Below are positions 27,166-36,992 of a stretch of DNA of 64,000 nucleotides, one piece after another; the first letter of the stretch is position 1; every line of letters starts with the position of its first letter. The translations under genes and the position numbers were made by a program. Under the pieces are notes generated by a model. It was given only the letters and a program-made list of their open reading frames with translations. It ran no database searches and was not told the origin of the DNA. This stretch comes from Methylosinus sp. Ce-a6 (lineage in GTDB: Bacteria; Pseudomonadota; Alphaproteobacteria; Rhizobiales; Beijerinckiaceae). The stretch spans positions 62,001 to 126,000 of the forward strand of contig NZ_BGJX01000003.1 of the NCBI RefSeq assembly GCF_009811655.1, in the 5' to 3' direction.

Positions 27166-27515
27166 AGCTGCCGGGCTATGACGCCGCTTCGCACTCTCTC
27201 GAGCTCGTCGCGGCGAGCGATATGAGGCGCGTGACCGGCTATCAGGATTTCGTCGACGAAGCGCCCCTCGATCTGGTGTTCGTCGCCGATCACCGAAAGA
27301 TGGCGCTGGTTCCGGTCGCGCAGCGTGAGAGCTTCGCCTCGGTCGCAGCCGGCGCGATATCGCAGAATCTCTATTTATTCGCGGCGAGCGAGGGCCTCGC
27401 CACGGTGATCCGCGCCTGGATCGATCGCGAGGCGATCGCCGAGGCGCTGGGGCTGAGCCACGACCATCAGGTGCTTTTGTCGCAGACGATCGGCTATCCG
27501 AAGAAGACCGAGTGA
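27165..27515 (+). pseudogene. Nitroreductase-family C-terminal fragment
   Basis: In frame from about 27165: YDAASHSLELVAASDMRRVT, then YQDFVDEAPLDLVFVADH, SVAAGAISQNLYLFAASEGL and the terminal GYPKKTE. This is the C-terminal half of a SagB/nitroreductase-type flavoprotein. The first half is missing, and the 5' edge abuts the GAF fragment. An ATG at 27222 could start a 97-residue product but it would lack part of the FMN site. Confidence 0.7.
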
Positions 27516-27740
27516 ACGGCCCGACTCAGGGGGAAGCTTCGGTGTCGGTCGAGGCGCTCCTCGCGGCTTTTGTTTCGATGCGTTTCCAACGCCGAAGCGG
27601 CTAACGGCCGGCGGGCGGCGGCGTCCGTCGACGCCGGACGCGCGTGGCGCTCGTCGAATGGCCGATGTATAATCATCACGGATTTTCTGTCGTCTGAGGG
27701 CGAGAAGATCGGGCGTGACATTCGAAGCGAGCGCAAGCGC

Positions 27741-30185
27741 ATGGTCGACGCAGCTCAGAATATCGTCTGGTTCGAGGCTGTGACGCGCGACGATGTTTCG
27801 ATCGTCGGCGGCAAAAACGCATCGCTCGGAGAGATGATCTCCCGTCTCACGGAGAAGGGCGTCCGGACTCCCATCGGATTTGCGACGACGGCGCAAGCCT
27901 ATTGGCGTTTCGTCGAGAGCAATGGCGCGCGCAATGTCGTAGCTGCGACGCTCGACGATCTCGAATCCGGCCGCGTCACGCTCGCCGACGCTGGTCGAAC
28001 AATTCGAAGCGCCATTCGACGCGGCGAATGGTCGAGCGAAATGGCGAGCGCCATCGTCGAAGCCTATCGCGAGCTCGGCCGGCGGGTCGGCAAGGATGAG
28101 CCCGACGTCGCGGTGAGGTCGAGCGCGACCGCCGAGGACCTGCCGAATGCGAGCTTCGCCGGGCAGCAGGAGACTTATCTGAACATTCGCGGCGAGCGCG
28201 CGCTGCTCGACGCCTGCCGGCGCTGCTACGCGTCGCTCTTCACGGATCGCGCCATCAGCTACCGCACGGCGCAGGGCTTCGATCACATGAAGGTCGCGCT
28301 GTCGGTCGGCGTGCAGCTGATGGTCCGGTCCGACCTGGGCGGCGCGGGCGTGATGTTCTCGCTGGACACGGAGACGGGCTTCGACAAGGTCGCGCTCATC
28401 AACGCCTCATGGGGCCTCGGCGAGAATGTCGTGCAAGGCGCGGTGGACCCGGACGAATATATCGTGTTCAAGCCGTTCCTCGCTGATGCGGCCTTGTCGC
28501 CGATCATCGAGAAGAAGCGCGGCGACAAGCTCGTGAAGATGATCTACGCGCCAGATGGCGAGCAGCCGACGCGCAATGTTCCGACGTCCAAGGCCGAGCG
28601 CGCCTCCTTCGTGCTCGCCGACGACGACATTCTGACGCTGTCTCGCTGGGCCTGCCTGATCGAGGACCATTATGGCCGGCCGATGGACATGGAATGGGCG
28701 AAGGACGGCGAGACCGGCGATCTCTTCATCGTCCAGGCGCGTCCGGAGACGGTTCAATCGCGTCGCGAGGCGAGCGCGCTGAAGTCCTATCGAATAGGCA
28801 AGAAAGGCCGCATGATCTGCGCCGGGCTGGCGATCGGCGACGCGGCGACGAGCGGCAAGATCTGCGTCATAGAGGATGTCCGCGACATAGGCCGCTTCGT
28901 CGACGGCAGCATATTGGTCACGCGAACGACCGATCCGGATTGGGCGCCGATCATGAAGAAAGCGGCGGCGATCGTGACCGAGCATGGCGGGCGCACCTCA
29001 CATGCGGCCATCGTCAGCCGCGAGCTCGGATTGCCGGCGATCGTCGGCGCGCCGGACGCGACGCGCCTGCTGCACGACGAGCAGATCGTCACTTTGTCCT
29101 GCGCCGAGGGCGACACGGGTTTCGTCTATGACGGCGTCGCCGACATAGAGGTCGAGGAGCTCGATCTCGCCGCCGTTCCCGCGACGCGCGTCAAGGTGAT
29201 GCTCAATCTCGCCGATCCGGCGGCGGCCTTTCGCTGGTGGCGCCTTCCGTCCGACGGAGTGGGCCTCGCGCGGATGGAGTTCGTCATCAATAATCAGATC
29301 AAGATCCATCCGATGGCGCTCGTCCATTACGAGTCCTCGAAGGACGAGGCGGCGAAGAAAATCATCGCCGAAATGACGGTCGGCTACGAGGACAAGACCG
29401 ATTATTTCGTCGAAGGGCTCTCGCGGGCGCTCGGTCGCATCGCGGCCTCGGTTCATCCCCGGCCTGTCATCGTGCGCATGAGCGATTTCAAGACCAATGA
29501 ATATGCCGATCTGATCGGCGGCGCCGAATTCGAGCCGAAAGAGGAAAATCCGATGATCGGCTTTCGCGGGGCGTCGCGCTATTATTCCCCACGCTACAGG
29601 GAAGGCTTCGCGCTCGAATGCCGCGCCATTCGCCGACTGCGCGAAGAAATGGGATTTACCAATGTCATCGTGATGATTCCCTTCTGCCGGTCGGTCAAGG
29701 AAGCGGATCGCGTGCTGGACGTCATGGCGGCCAATGGGCTGAAGCGCGGCGAGAACGGGCTCGAGGTCTATGTGATGTGCGAGATTCCCTCGAATGTCAT
29801 TCTCGCCGGCGCATTCGCGCAACGCTTCGACGGCTTCTCCATCGGCAGCAATGATCTCACGCAGCTGACGCTCGGCGTCGATCGAGACTCGGCCGAGCTC
29901 TCCGATCTGTTCGACGAGAGGGACGAGGCGGTCAAATGGATGATCCGCACCGTCATCGGCGTCGCGCGCGATGCAGGCGCCAAAGTCGGACTGTGCGGGC
30001 AGGCGCCGAGCGATCATCCGGAGTTCGCGGAATTCCTGGTCGAATGCGGCATCGATTCGATCTCGGTGACGCCCGACAGCTTCGTCGTCGTGAAGCGCCA
30101 TGTGGCGGCGGCGGCGAGTCGATCGGGGGGGACTCTCCCGCCAGGGTCCAAGGAGTTCGACGACCGCGCGGAGACAGCGGGTTAG
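27741..30185 (+). CDS. ppsA: Phosphoenolpyruvate synthase
   Basis: Converts pyruvate and ATP to PEP, AMP and phosphate for gluconeogenesis. The 814-residue protein has the ATP-grasp N-terminus (IVGGKNASLGEMISRL, VRSSATAEDLPNASFAGQQE), the phospho-histidine swivelling domain GGRTSHAAIVSRELGLPAIVG, and the PEP/pyruvate barrel with FVVECG-type ending FSIGSNDLTQLTLGVDRD and GLCGQAPSDHPEF. ATG 27741 (MVDAAQNIVWF) matches family starts; the ribosome site is weak. The next gene points the other way. Confidence 0.95.
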   Translation: MVDAAQNIVWFEAVTRDDVSIVGGKNASLGEMISRLTEKGVRTPIGFATTAQAYWRFVESNGARNVVAATLDDLESGRVTLADAGRTIRSAIRRGEWSSEMASAIVEAYRELGRRVGKDEPDVAVRSSATAEDLPNASFAGQQETYLNIRGERALLDACRRCYASLFTDRAISYRTAQGFDHMKVALSVGVQLMVRSDLGGAGVMFSLDTETGFDKVALINASWGLGENVVQGAVDPDEYIVFKPFLADAALSPIIEKKRGDKLVKMIYAPDGEQPTRNVPTSKAERASFVLADDDILTLSRWACLIEDHYGRPMDMEWAKDGETGDLFIVQARPETVQSRREASALKSYRIGKKGRMICAGLAIGDAATSGKICVIEDVRDIGRFVDGSILVTRTTDPDWAPIMKKAAAIVTEHGGRTSHAAIVSRELGLPAIVGAPDATRLLHDEQIVTLSCAEGDTGFVYDGVADIEVEELDLAAVPATRVKVMLNLADPAAAFRWWRLPSDGVGLARMEFVINNQIKIHPMALVHYESSKDEAAKKIIAEMTVGYEDKTDYFVEGLSRALGRIAASVHPRPVIVRMSDFKTNEYADLIGGAEFEPKEENPMIGFRGASRYYSPRYREGFALECRAIRRLREEMGFTNVIVMIPFCRSVKEADRVLDVMAANGLKRGENGLEVYVMCEIPSNVILAGAFAQRFDGFSIGSNDLTQLTLGVDRDSAELSDLFDERDEAVKWMIRTVIGVARDAGAKVGLCGQAPSDHPEFAEFLVECGIDSISVTPDSFVVVKRHVAAAASRSGGTLPPGSKEFDDRAETAG

Positions 30186-30442
30186 ACGGCTTCGGTCGCC
30201 CGGATAGGCTCTTGCTGATTTCGAGCAGGTCTCCGCCGGGAATGAAAGCGGAGCCTCGTCGCGCTCGGGCGTCATGCGAGGCCGGAGCGTCTCGTCAGAA
30301 TAGGGGAGGCGGGTCGACCATTCGGTCGGCCCATTCCCGGCGGCGAAGGCGGCTATCGCAGCTTCGCCAGAGGATCGTCACCCGAGCGCATTCCGTTCGG
30401 ATCGAATCGTTCGAGCGATCAAGATTCGCTTCGGACGCTGGT
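30186..30442. repeat. Intergenic stretch with a degenerate copy of the sdh-type palindrome
   Basis: No gene seen. At 30400-30442 the sequence ATCGTTCGAGCGATCAAGAT followed by TCGCTT and TGGTCTAGAA matches the 17955-18032 element (ATCGTTCGAGCGATAAGAAT, TCGCTC, TGGTCTAAAA) with a deletion between the two hairpins. It may work as the wza-side 3' element. Confidence 0.6.
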
Positions 30443-31627
30443 CTAGAATCCACCTCTCGTCGCTCGGCCCGCGGCTATCACGTTCGATTGAGTGCTCGCG
30501 GTGGCGTTGACGACTGTGAGGAACTTCAGGAATTCCACCGATTTCGCATTGCCGACGAAGATCGCGTCTTTCTCTCGCATCTGAAAACTGCTGGCCAGCA
30601 GCAGGCCTGTCGAGTCGAGCATATCGACGCTGTAGACAGTCGGAATTTTTTGGCCGTCGTATCGGCCGATGTAGACGCCGATTTTTTCCAAGAATGGCCT
30701 ATCCTCGAGGCGATAAATGAATACTGCGGCGGGATTGGCCTGCGTATCCAGCAAGCCGCCCGCGCGGCCGATCGCTTGCGACAAGGTGATGTGCTCGTTT
30801 TCGAAGGGGAACAGCCCATTCGCGCCCGAAGCGCCCACGGCCGTGAAAGTCGCGATTTCACGCTGCAAATAGAGTTGGTCGCGAGGACGAATGTAGATGT
30901 TCTGCTTCGGATCCGCGAGAACGCGGCTCATCAGGCCTCTGGTCCTCTTTCCATTGCGCTGCAAGATGATCCAGGTTTCGTTCGGAGGGTATTTCGGCCC
31001 ACCGGCTCTCGCGATCAGCTCCAACAGCTTTTCGCCGCTCTGACTGAGCGTCAGCGAGCCGGGGGAGTTGACCTCGCCGAGCACCGACACGATCGTCGAG
31101 TGCTGTTCCTTTAGCGCGACGACCACCTGCGGCTCGATCGCGCGGTTCCTCAGCCTGTCCTGAACGATCGCCTCGACCTCGGGGATCGTCTTGCCGGCCG
31201 CCGGGACGAGACCGGCGAAGGGGATGGAAATATTGCCGTTTTCATCGACGGACTGGGCCGGAATGTCGACAAAATTACCGGGCCTCGCGCCTGCGGTGGT
31301 CGACGGCGTGAAGAGGCCGCCGGGCGCGGCTTCGAATATCGTCACCGAAACTATGTCGCCGGGTCCGAGGCGAATGATCGGCTGCGGACCCTTGTCGACG
31401 AAAGTATCGAATGGCACAGCCGTTCGCGCGACTGCGAGCTCTGCGATGTTGCTGGCGTTTACGGGGACCAACTCGTAGGCCAGCGGCGCCTCTGGTTCGG
31501 GCGACGAAATATTACCGAGCAGCTTTATATCGTTATCGTCAGGCCCCGATCGCGGCAAAAGGCTACATCCGGTGAGGGATAGCGCGCAGACGACCGTGAG
31601 CGCGGACCGCCGAAAAAGCTTTCTCAC
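30443..31627 (-). CDS. Wza/OtnA-type polysaccharide export lipoprotein
   Basis: Outer-membrane channel for exopolysaccharide. The 394-residue protein has a lipoprotein signal with lipobox LSLTGC (C21), a polysaccharide-export domain (RLGPGDIVSVTIFE and DENGNISIPFAGLV), and SLBB-type repeats (VSVLGEVNSPGSLTLS and FTAVGASGANGLFPFENE). It is divergent in position from the main glycosyltransferase operon and downstream of the cysteine-protease gene on the same strand. Partner of the Wzc-like kinase at 48533. Confidence 0.92.
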   Translation of the reverse strand: MRKLFRRSALTVVCALSLTGCSLLPRSGPDDNDIKLLGNISSPEPEAPLAYELVPVNASNIAELAVARTAVPFDTFVDKGPQPIIRLGPGDIVSVTIFEAAPGGLFTPSTTAGARPGNFVDIPAQSVDENGNISIPFAGLVPAAGKTIPEVEAIVQDRLRNRAIEPQVVVALKEQHSTIVSVLGEVNSPGSLTLSQSGEKLLELIARAGGPKYPPNETWIILQRNGKRTRGLMSRVLADPKQNIYIRPRDQLYLQREIATFTAVGASGANGLFPFENEHITLSQAIGRAGGLLDTQANPAAVFIYRLEDRPFLEKIGVYIGRYDGQKIPTVYSVDMLDSTGLLLASSFQMREKDAIFVGNAKSVEFLKFLTVVNATASTQSNVIAAGRATRGGF

Positions 31628-31948
31628 TGTCGCAATCCCACAATGGAGCGGTTACGCGAGCGGTTCGAGATCGAATCCTCGTCGCGCCCGCAAAAAAATA
31701 GCCTTAAGTGGCATTGCGTAAGTAGTTCAGTTCGAAGCTGTTCGTCAAGCTCAGGGCTGATGCGAGCCAGAAAACCGCGAATTGTGATTAACGCCCTAGC
31801 AATTCAGCAAGAATCTCGCTGCGACGGCCTCGCGCCGGTGGAGTCCGAGCGATTTCGCCTGAAAATTTTGCAGCGCCATCCGGTCCCGTAGGTCCATCTC
31901 ATGCGCGACAGGCATGAGATCAGAAAGCCCCACTCCGCGGCGGGTTCG
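31628..31948. other. 321-bp gap between the wza-like and protease genes
   Basis: No gene recognised. Composition is more A/T-rich than the flanks, especially 31680-31810, which is compatible with a promoter for the wza-like gene. Confidence 0.45.
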
Positions 31949-32653
31949 TCAGGCGCTGGCGCCGAGCCAAGTCACGAAAAAGGGCAATTTGGCGGGAGCT
32001 TCGGCCGGTCCATGGCGGTGGTCGGGCTGGGCGGCGGTCGGCTCGCGGCTTCCCTTCGCATGCACCCAGAAGCGCGGATTCTCGCTCGACTGACGGGAAA
32101 TCCACTCATAATTCGCCTCCCGCCAGAACCGAATCTCGCTGGTCAGATTGTCGAGAATGAAGTCGCCCTCCGTGGTCTTCACCACGAGCACGAGATGCCC
32201 CTCGCCTCTGGCGGTTTTCACCACCGCAAGGACGAGGCTTCGCGACGGCAGCCCGGCCTCTTTCAATTTATGACGTTTGGTGACCGCATAGTCGTTGCAG
32301 TCGCCTGCGGCCGGGCCGATGCGCCAGCCGCCCGACGGGCCGTAGTCCGCAGCCTTGTATATCGGCGCGATCGATGCGTTGACCTCGGAGTTGATCGTCG
32401 TAAGCGTCCGTATCAGAGCATCGCTCAGCTCCATCTGCTCCATTTCCGACGTATCGGCCACGCATTCGCTTGGATTCTTGATGCAGAATCGCACGTGCTC
32501 GAACGGCGCGAGGACCGGCGCGCCCTCTCCGAGGCGGATGCGAGCGTATTCACTGGTCAAATTGCGGGAAAATCCGAGCGGGGCCGCATCAGCGCAGAGC
32601 GAGATGCTCGCGCAGGCGATCGACAGCAGGGCGAAAGCGAAGGATTTCGACAT
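31949..32653 (-). CDS. Transglutaminase-like cysteine proteinase (BTLCP type)
   Basis: A 234-residue exported protein with a signal peptide (FAFALLSIACASISLCADA) and the bacterial transglutaminase-like fold: catalytic Cys in AAGDCNDYAVTK (C119), His in GEGHLVLVV (H153) and Asp in FILDNL (D168). Related periplasmic enzymes such as LapG cut large surface adhesins under c-di-GMP control, but alphaproteobacterial members beside EPS genes are largely uncharacterised. ATG 32653 is chosen so that the signal starts MSKS. Confidence 0.85.
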   Translation of the reverse strand: MSKSFAFALLSIACASISLCADAAPLGFSRNLTSEYARIRLGEGAPVLAPFEHVRFCIKNPSECVADTSEMEQMELSDALIRTLTTINSEVNASIAPIYKAADYGPSGGWRIGPAAGDCNDYAVTKRHKLKEAGLPSRSLVLAVVKTARGEGHLVLVVKTTEGDFILDNLTSEIRFWREANYEWISRQSSENPRFWVHAKGSREPTAAQPDHRHGPAEAPAKLPFFVTWLGASA

Positions 32654-32935
32654 GATATGAACTCCGAAAGCGTTGCTTCGGAGCAAGTTCTACGTAGAAA
32701 AAGTTCCATGCGCGTGCAGCTCGTCAAGACCATTTTATCGCGCTGTTTCGGAAAATTTTAATCATGGGCCGGGCGGCGAGACATGTGCTCGGGCTCGTCG
32801 GGGGAACAGTTCGTGTCGACAGCCGAGCGCGCGCGTCGACGCGCCCGACAGATACGACTTGCCGAAATACCGTCGGAACGGCTAAGCTCACGACGTTCAA
32901 ACCTTGTAATCGTCTCGTTATATGCGGAATCTTTC
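32654..32935. promoter_or_regulatory. Divergent promoter region of the EPS locus
   Basis: The 282-bp region separates the minus-strand protease/wza pair from the plus-strand glycosyltransferase genes and so must hold promoters for both. An AT-rich stretch (TTTTATCGCG, GGAAAATTTTAATC) lies at 32730-32765. No operator was identified. Confidence 0.5.
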
Positions 32936-34159
32936 GTGAAAGTCCTTCATATCATAGCCTCGGTCGATCCACGCAGTGGAGGCCCGATCTCCGGCATAAT
33001 CTCGAGCGCCGACGTCTGGTTTCGACACGGTCACCAGCGACATGTCCTCTCACTCGATCCGGAAAGCGCGCCATATCTCGCCGAATGCCCCGTCCCCGTG
33101 TTTGCGGTCGGCTCGGACCATGCGGCGCATCCCTTCGTGAGACGGGTGACGCCGTGGCTTCGTTATCGCTACTCTCCGCGCCTCGTCGGCTGGCTGAAAT
33201 CCCACGTCCATGAATATGACGTGGTCATCATCAACGGCCTATGGAATTACGCCTCCTTCGGCGGCTGGCTCGGCCTGCGCGGCGCCGATGTGGCCTATTT
33301 CAATTTCCCGCACGGGGCTCTCGACCCTTGGTTCAACACGGCATATCCTGTCAAAACAATTTTCAAAACGATCTTCTGGAAGCTTTTCGAGCATCGTGTG
33401 CTGCGCGACGCCACAGGTGTTTTTTTCACATCGGAGGAAGAACGGCTCGCATCCAGAACCTCTTTCGCGCCCTATTTTGCCGAGGAGCATGTCGTCGGAT
33501 ACGGCTCGTCCGATATCGAAGGAGACGCCAAGGCGCAGGCGGACGAATTTTATGCGCGTTATCCTGCGACGCGCGGTCGCCGGTTGATTCTTTTCCTGAG
33601 CCGCATTCACGAGAAAAAAGGCGTCGATCTGTTGATCGACGCCTTCGCGAAAATCGCGAACGACTTTCCCGATTTCGATCTCGTGATCGCCGGCCCGGAT
33701 CAGGTCGGACTGCGGTCTCGACTGGAGCGCCGCGCAGACGATTGCGGCATAGCAGCGCATCGCATTCATTGGCCCGGGATGCTCACCGGCGATGTCAAAT
33801 GGGGCGCCTATCGCGCGTCGGAATTTTTCGTGCTGCCGTCGCATCAAGAAAATTTCGGCATAGTGGTCGCGGACGCGATGATGCTGTCCGTGCCGGTCCT
33901 GATCACGAATAAGGTGAACATCTGGCGAGAGATCGAGGCCGACGGCGCCGGGCTCGTGGTCAATGACGACACGAGTTCGATCGAAGACGGTCTGCGCCGG
34001 CTCTGCGGGGCGACGGCGAACGAGCGCGCCGTGATGGGCAATAACGGCAGAGCGTGCTTCCTCGCGCGCTTCGACGTGGAGAAAACGGCGATCGATCTAT
34101 TAGAGACGATGAATGCGCTGATCGAAAGCAAGAAACTGAAGGGTGAGGCTCGATCGTAG
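32936..34159 (+). CDS. GT4-family glycosyltransferase
   Basis: A 407-residue GT-B enzyme. The N-terminal half has VKVLHIIASVDPRSGGPISG; the C-terminal nucleotide-sugar domain has FLSRIHEKKGVDLLIDAFA and the EX7E motif region SHQENFGIVVADAM. GTG 32936 fits the family start; the 51 residues upstream in frame are Arg-rich and unlikely to be translated. First plus-strand gene of the EPS cluster. Confidence 0.85.
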   Translation: MKVLHIIASVDPRSGGPISGIISSADVWFRHGHQRHVLSLDPESAPYLAECPVPVFAVGSDHAAHPFVRRVTPWLRYRYSPRLVGWLKSHVHEYDVVIINGLWNYASFGGWLGLRGADVAYFNFPHGALDPWFNTAYPVKTIFKTIFWKLFEHRVLRDATGVFFTSEEERLASRTSFAPYFAEEHVVGYGSSDIEGDAKAQADEFYARYPATRGRRLILFLSRIHEKKGVDLLIDAFAKIANDFPDFDLVIAGPDQVGLRSRLERRADDCGIAAHRIHWPGMLTGDVKWGAYRASEFFVLPSHQENFGIVVADAMMLSVPVLITNKVNIWREIEADGAGLVVNDDTSSIEDGLRRLCGATANERAVMGNNGRACFLARFDVEKTAIDLLETMNALIESKKLKGEARS

Positions 34160-34408
34160 ATGCGCCACGCCGTTCCAGGCCGCGAGTCCCTGTCGCGACC
34201 TGCTCCGTTCTGCTTGTTCTCGCGCCGGGTCCCTGCGCGAGACGAATCTCGCGGAATGGCCTCGCGTCGCGGCCGTCGGCCCGCTTATCGCCAGTAACCT
34301 CATCTCACGACGACAATATTTCGTAATTGCAGCGCCCGCGCCTTCGTTGTCGAATAGTTCGGCTTTTGCCGAAAATCGATCGAGACTTTGTTGAAATTGG
34401 AGGTAGGT

Positions 34409-34966
34409 GTGTTTGGTTCGTTCATTAGCCGATCGGAGCGCCTCGAAGTGGAATCGAGGCCCGCGAGCGGGCAAAGATGGTATTTGGCGCATACGCTGCC
34501 ACATCAAGAGAGCCGCGCGCAAGTCGCTTTGGAGCTTCAAGGATTCTGCAATTTTCTGCCTCGACGGCCAAAGACAATTCGCCACGCGAGGCGACTCCGC
34601 ACGGTGAATTCGCCGATCTTTCCAGGATATATTTTCGTGGCGCTGGACCTCGACCGAGATCGTTGGCGCAGCGTCAATGGCACGCGCGGAGTCTCGAGCT
34701 TGGTGATGGCGCATGAGCGGCCTTTGCCCGTGCCGGCGGGCGTCGTCGAAACTCTGATCCGCTCGAGCGATCCATCGGGGCAGTTGCGTCTGGTCGAGAA
34801 CATCGAGCTCGGCCAGCCGGTGCGCCTGGTTGCGGGGCCCTTCGCGCAGACCTTCGGCGTTCTCGCCCGCCTCTCGTCCAAAGAGCGCGTAGAGGTCTTG
34901 CTGAACATCATGAGCGGGGCTATACGCATCAACGTCGATCGCGATTGGATCGAACCGGCCTCGTGA
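34409..34966 (+). CDS. NusG/RfaH-like transcription antiterminator
   Basis: A 185-residue paralogue of NusG. The NGN domain begins at RWYLAHTLPHQESRAQVALE and includes NSPIFPGYIFVALDLDRDRWRSVN; the KOW-type C-terminus ends VEVLLNIMSGAIRINVDRDWIEP. Such proteins (RfaH, UpxY, LoaP) travel with RNA polymerase through long surface-polysaccharide operons. I choose GTG 34409 because TTGGAGG lies 6 nt upstream; a TTG at 34388 is an alternative. Its 3' end is partly duplicated about 290 nt downstream. Confidence 0.87.
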   Translation: MFGSFISRSERLEVESRPASGQRWYLAHTLPHQESRAQVALELQGFCNFLPRRPKTIRHARRLRTVNSPIFPGYIFVALDLDRDRWRSVNGTRGVSSLVMAHERPLPVPAGVVETLIRSSDPSGQLRLVENIELGQPVRLVAGPFAQTFGVLARLSSKERVEVLLNIMSGAIRINVDRDWIEPAS

Positions 34967-35414
34967 AACCTGTTTCACGTATTTCGGCCCTGTCAAAAGA
35001 TTTCGGGTGACCATCCGGTCGCGCGAGAAATGATTTCTGTTCCGATCGGTGGGTGACCGGGACAGCCAATTCATCGCAACGGGGACTTTGCAGTCACCCG
35101 AACTGCGGCAGCATGGCCGAGATTCTCAGTGGACCTCCGTGACGACGCTCACGCGGCGCTCCTCGACAGGAGCGCTTGGCGCTCCTTACTGAACATCATG
35201 GGCGGGGCTACAACAGCAACGTCGCTCGCGATTGGATCGAACCGGCGGCGTGAAGCTGTTTCACCTGTGCCGATCGCGTCTATGAAATACTTCTGGATGG
35301 CTGGCGGATTACAAATCGCCCTGTCCAGAAGAAATATTTCTGTCCAGATCGGTCTATGACCGGGACAGCCATATCATGGCGACGGGGACATAAAGTCACC
35401 CCGAGCGCGGCAGC
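34901..35414. repeat. Imperfect tandem duplication after the antiterminator gene
   Basis: Copy A (34901-35112) and copy B (35189-35414) share CTGAACATCATGRGCGGGGC, GCGATTGGATCGAACCGGC, GTTTCAC, then TGACCGGGACAGCC, ACGGGGAC, GTCACCC and GCGGCAGC in the same order. Copy A includes the last 22 codons of the antiterminator; copy B carries an altered, non-functional version. Within each copy GGTGACCGGGAC ... GTCACCC can pair. The 519-bp space between 34967 and 35485 contains no other gene. Confidence 0.8.
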
Positions 35415-35485
35415 TTAGAAAAGCGCTCATTTCTGAGCAGATTCAGACAATTTGCCGCGATCAGCACAAGTGTTTTTCGATCGAC

Positions 35486-36892
35486 GTGACGAAAAATATT
35501 CTGGTAGACGTAATGTCAAATCTGCATTTTTGGTCTGATACGACTATCTCGCGTCTGGGGCGGATATGGAAGGCCCGGACTCCTTTGGCCGAGACGCCGG
35601 GAGGAGTCGATCGGCGCACCCAGAAAATTTTGATACACGCCATTAATTTCGCGCCAGAACTCATCGGATGCGGGAAATACACGACAGAGTTGGCCCGATA
35701 TCTCGAAGCGCGAGGTCACGATGTCGAAGTCGTCACCGCGCCGCCGCACTATCCGGGATGGTTCGTGCGGCCGCCATATCGGGCCGGCGTCTACAAACGA
35801 GAGACGCTCGGCTCCATCCGCGTGACGCGTTGCCCCATGGCCACGAAGGCGGGAGCGGGAGGTTTCTGGCGTCTCGTCGCGCCGCTCAGTTTTGCCGCCA
35901 CGGCGGCCCCGATGGTCGTGTGGCGGATTTTCCGATTCCGGCCGGACGTGGTGATGTGCGTGGAGCCGACCTTGTTCGCCGCTCCGGTCGCGCTGCTCGC
36001 CGCCAAGCTCGTGGGGGCGCGCAGCCTGCTGCATGTGCAGGATCTCGAAGTGGACGCCGCTTTCGAGGTCGGGCCTCTGAAAGGCGCGTCGATCCGAAAG
36101 GCGGCGAGCTCGCTCGAGCGACGTCTTCTCGGCTGGTTCGATCAGATTGTGACGATCTCCGAGAAAATGCGAGAGGCTTTATTGGCCAAGGGCCTCGGCC
36201 CCGCGAAGGTCGTCGTCCTCAGAAACTGGGTCGACCTCGACGCGATCCGGCCGCGGGCGAGGGCGTCGAATGCGTTTCGAACGCAATTGGGGCTCGCCGA
36301 GGATGATTTCGTCGTCCTCTACGCCGGCCATATCGGCGTCAAGCAGGCGCTCGACGTGGTGCTGGAGGCGGCGCGCCGCTTGGCCGAGGAAAAGGCGCTT
36401 CGCTTCGTCATCGTCGGCGAGGGGCCGGCGCTGGAAGGACTCAAAGCAAAATATGGCGATCTTTCCAATTTGGCCTTCCTGCCGGTTCAGGCGTCGGATC
36501 GCTTGAACGAGTTGTTGGCGATGGCGGATCTTCATGTGCTGCCGCAGCATAGCGGCGCCGCGGATCTGGTCTTGCCGTCCAAGCTCGGCGGAATGCTCGC
36601 GAGCGGTCGATTGATCGCAGCGACGGCCGAGCCCGGCACAGAAATCGCCAATATATTGGCGGACGTCGCGCTGCTGTCGGCGCCGGGCGACGACGAGGCC
36701 CTGACCCGATCCATCGATATGGCGAGATCGGGAGATTTTTCCACGCATATTGCGCGCGGACTTCGGCTCGCCGAATCGTTGAGCGCCGCACGGCTGCTGC
36801 CAGCCTTCGAGCAATTATTGGCAGGGAAAGCGGGCGCGCTCGAAGAGGGCGCGGACGAAGCAGCGCGCGCCGACGCGCTCGTCGACCGATGA
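35486..36892 (+). CDS. GT4-family glycosyltransferase, WcaI-like
   Basis: A 468-residue enzyme resembling colanic-acid WcaI. Visible are ILIHAINFAPELIGCGKYTT with the donor-domain opening, HVQDLEVDAAFEVG, the nucleotide-sugar fold VLYAGHIGVKQALDVVLEAA and LPSKLGGMLASGR near the C-terminus. The frame opens at GTG 35486; an internal ATG at 35513 is an alternative. The first 45 residues are longer than usual. Confidence 0.85.
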   Translation: MTKNILVDVMSNLHFWSDTTISRLGRIWKARTPLAETPGGVDRRTQKILIHAINFAPELIGCGKYTTELARYLEARGHDVEVVTAPPHYPGWFVRPPYRAGVYKRETLGSIRVTRCPMATKAGAGGFWRLVAPLSFAATAAPMVVWRIFRFRPDVVMCVEPTLFAAPVALLAAKLVGARSLLHVQDLEVDAAFEVGPLKGASIRKAASSLERRLLGWFDQIVTISEKMREALLAKGLGPAKVVVLRNWVDLDAIRPRARASNAFRTQLGLAEDDFVVLYAGHIGVKQALDVVLEAARRLAEEKALRFVIVGEGPALEGLKAKYGDLSNLAFLPVQASDRLNELLAMADLHVLPQHSGAADLVLPSKLGGMLASGRLIAATAEPGTEIANILADVALLSAPGDDEALTRSIDMARSGDFSTHIARGLRLAESLSAARLLPAFEQLLAGKAGALEEGADEAARADALVDR

Positions 36893-36992
36893 CGGCGGCT
36901 CTCCTCGAAGAGCGCCTCGAAGCGCATATCGGAGAGGATCGCCGCGATTGTCTTCGGGAGTCCAGAACAACAGGCGGAGTTATCCTGTTTCA

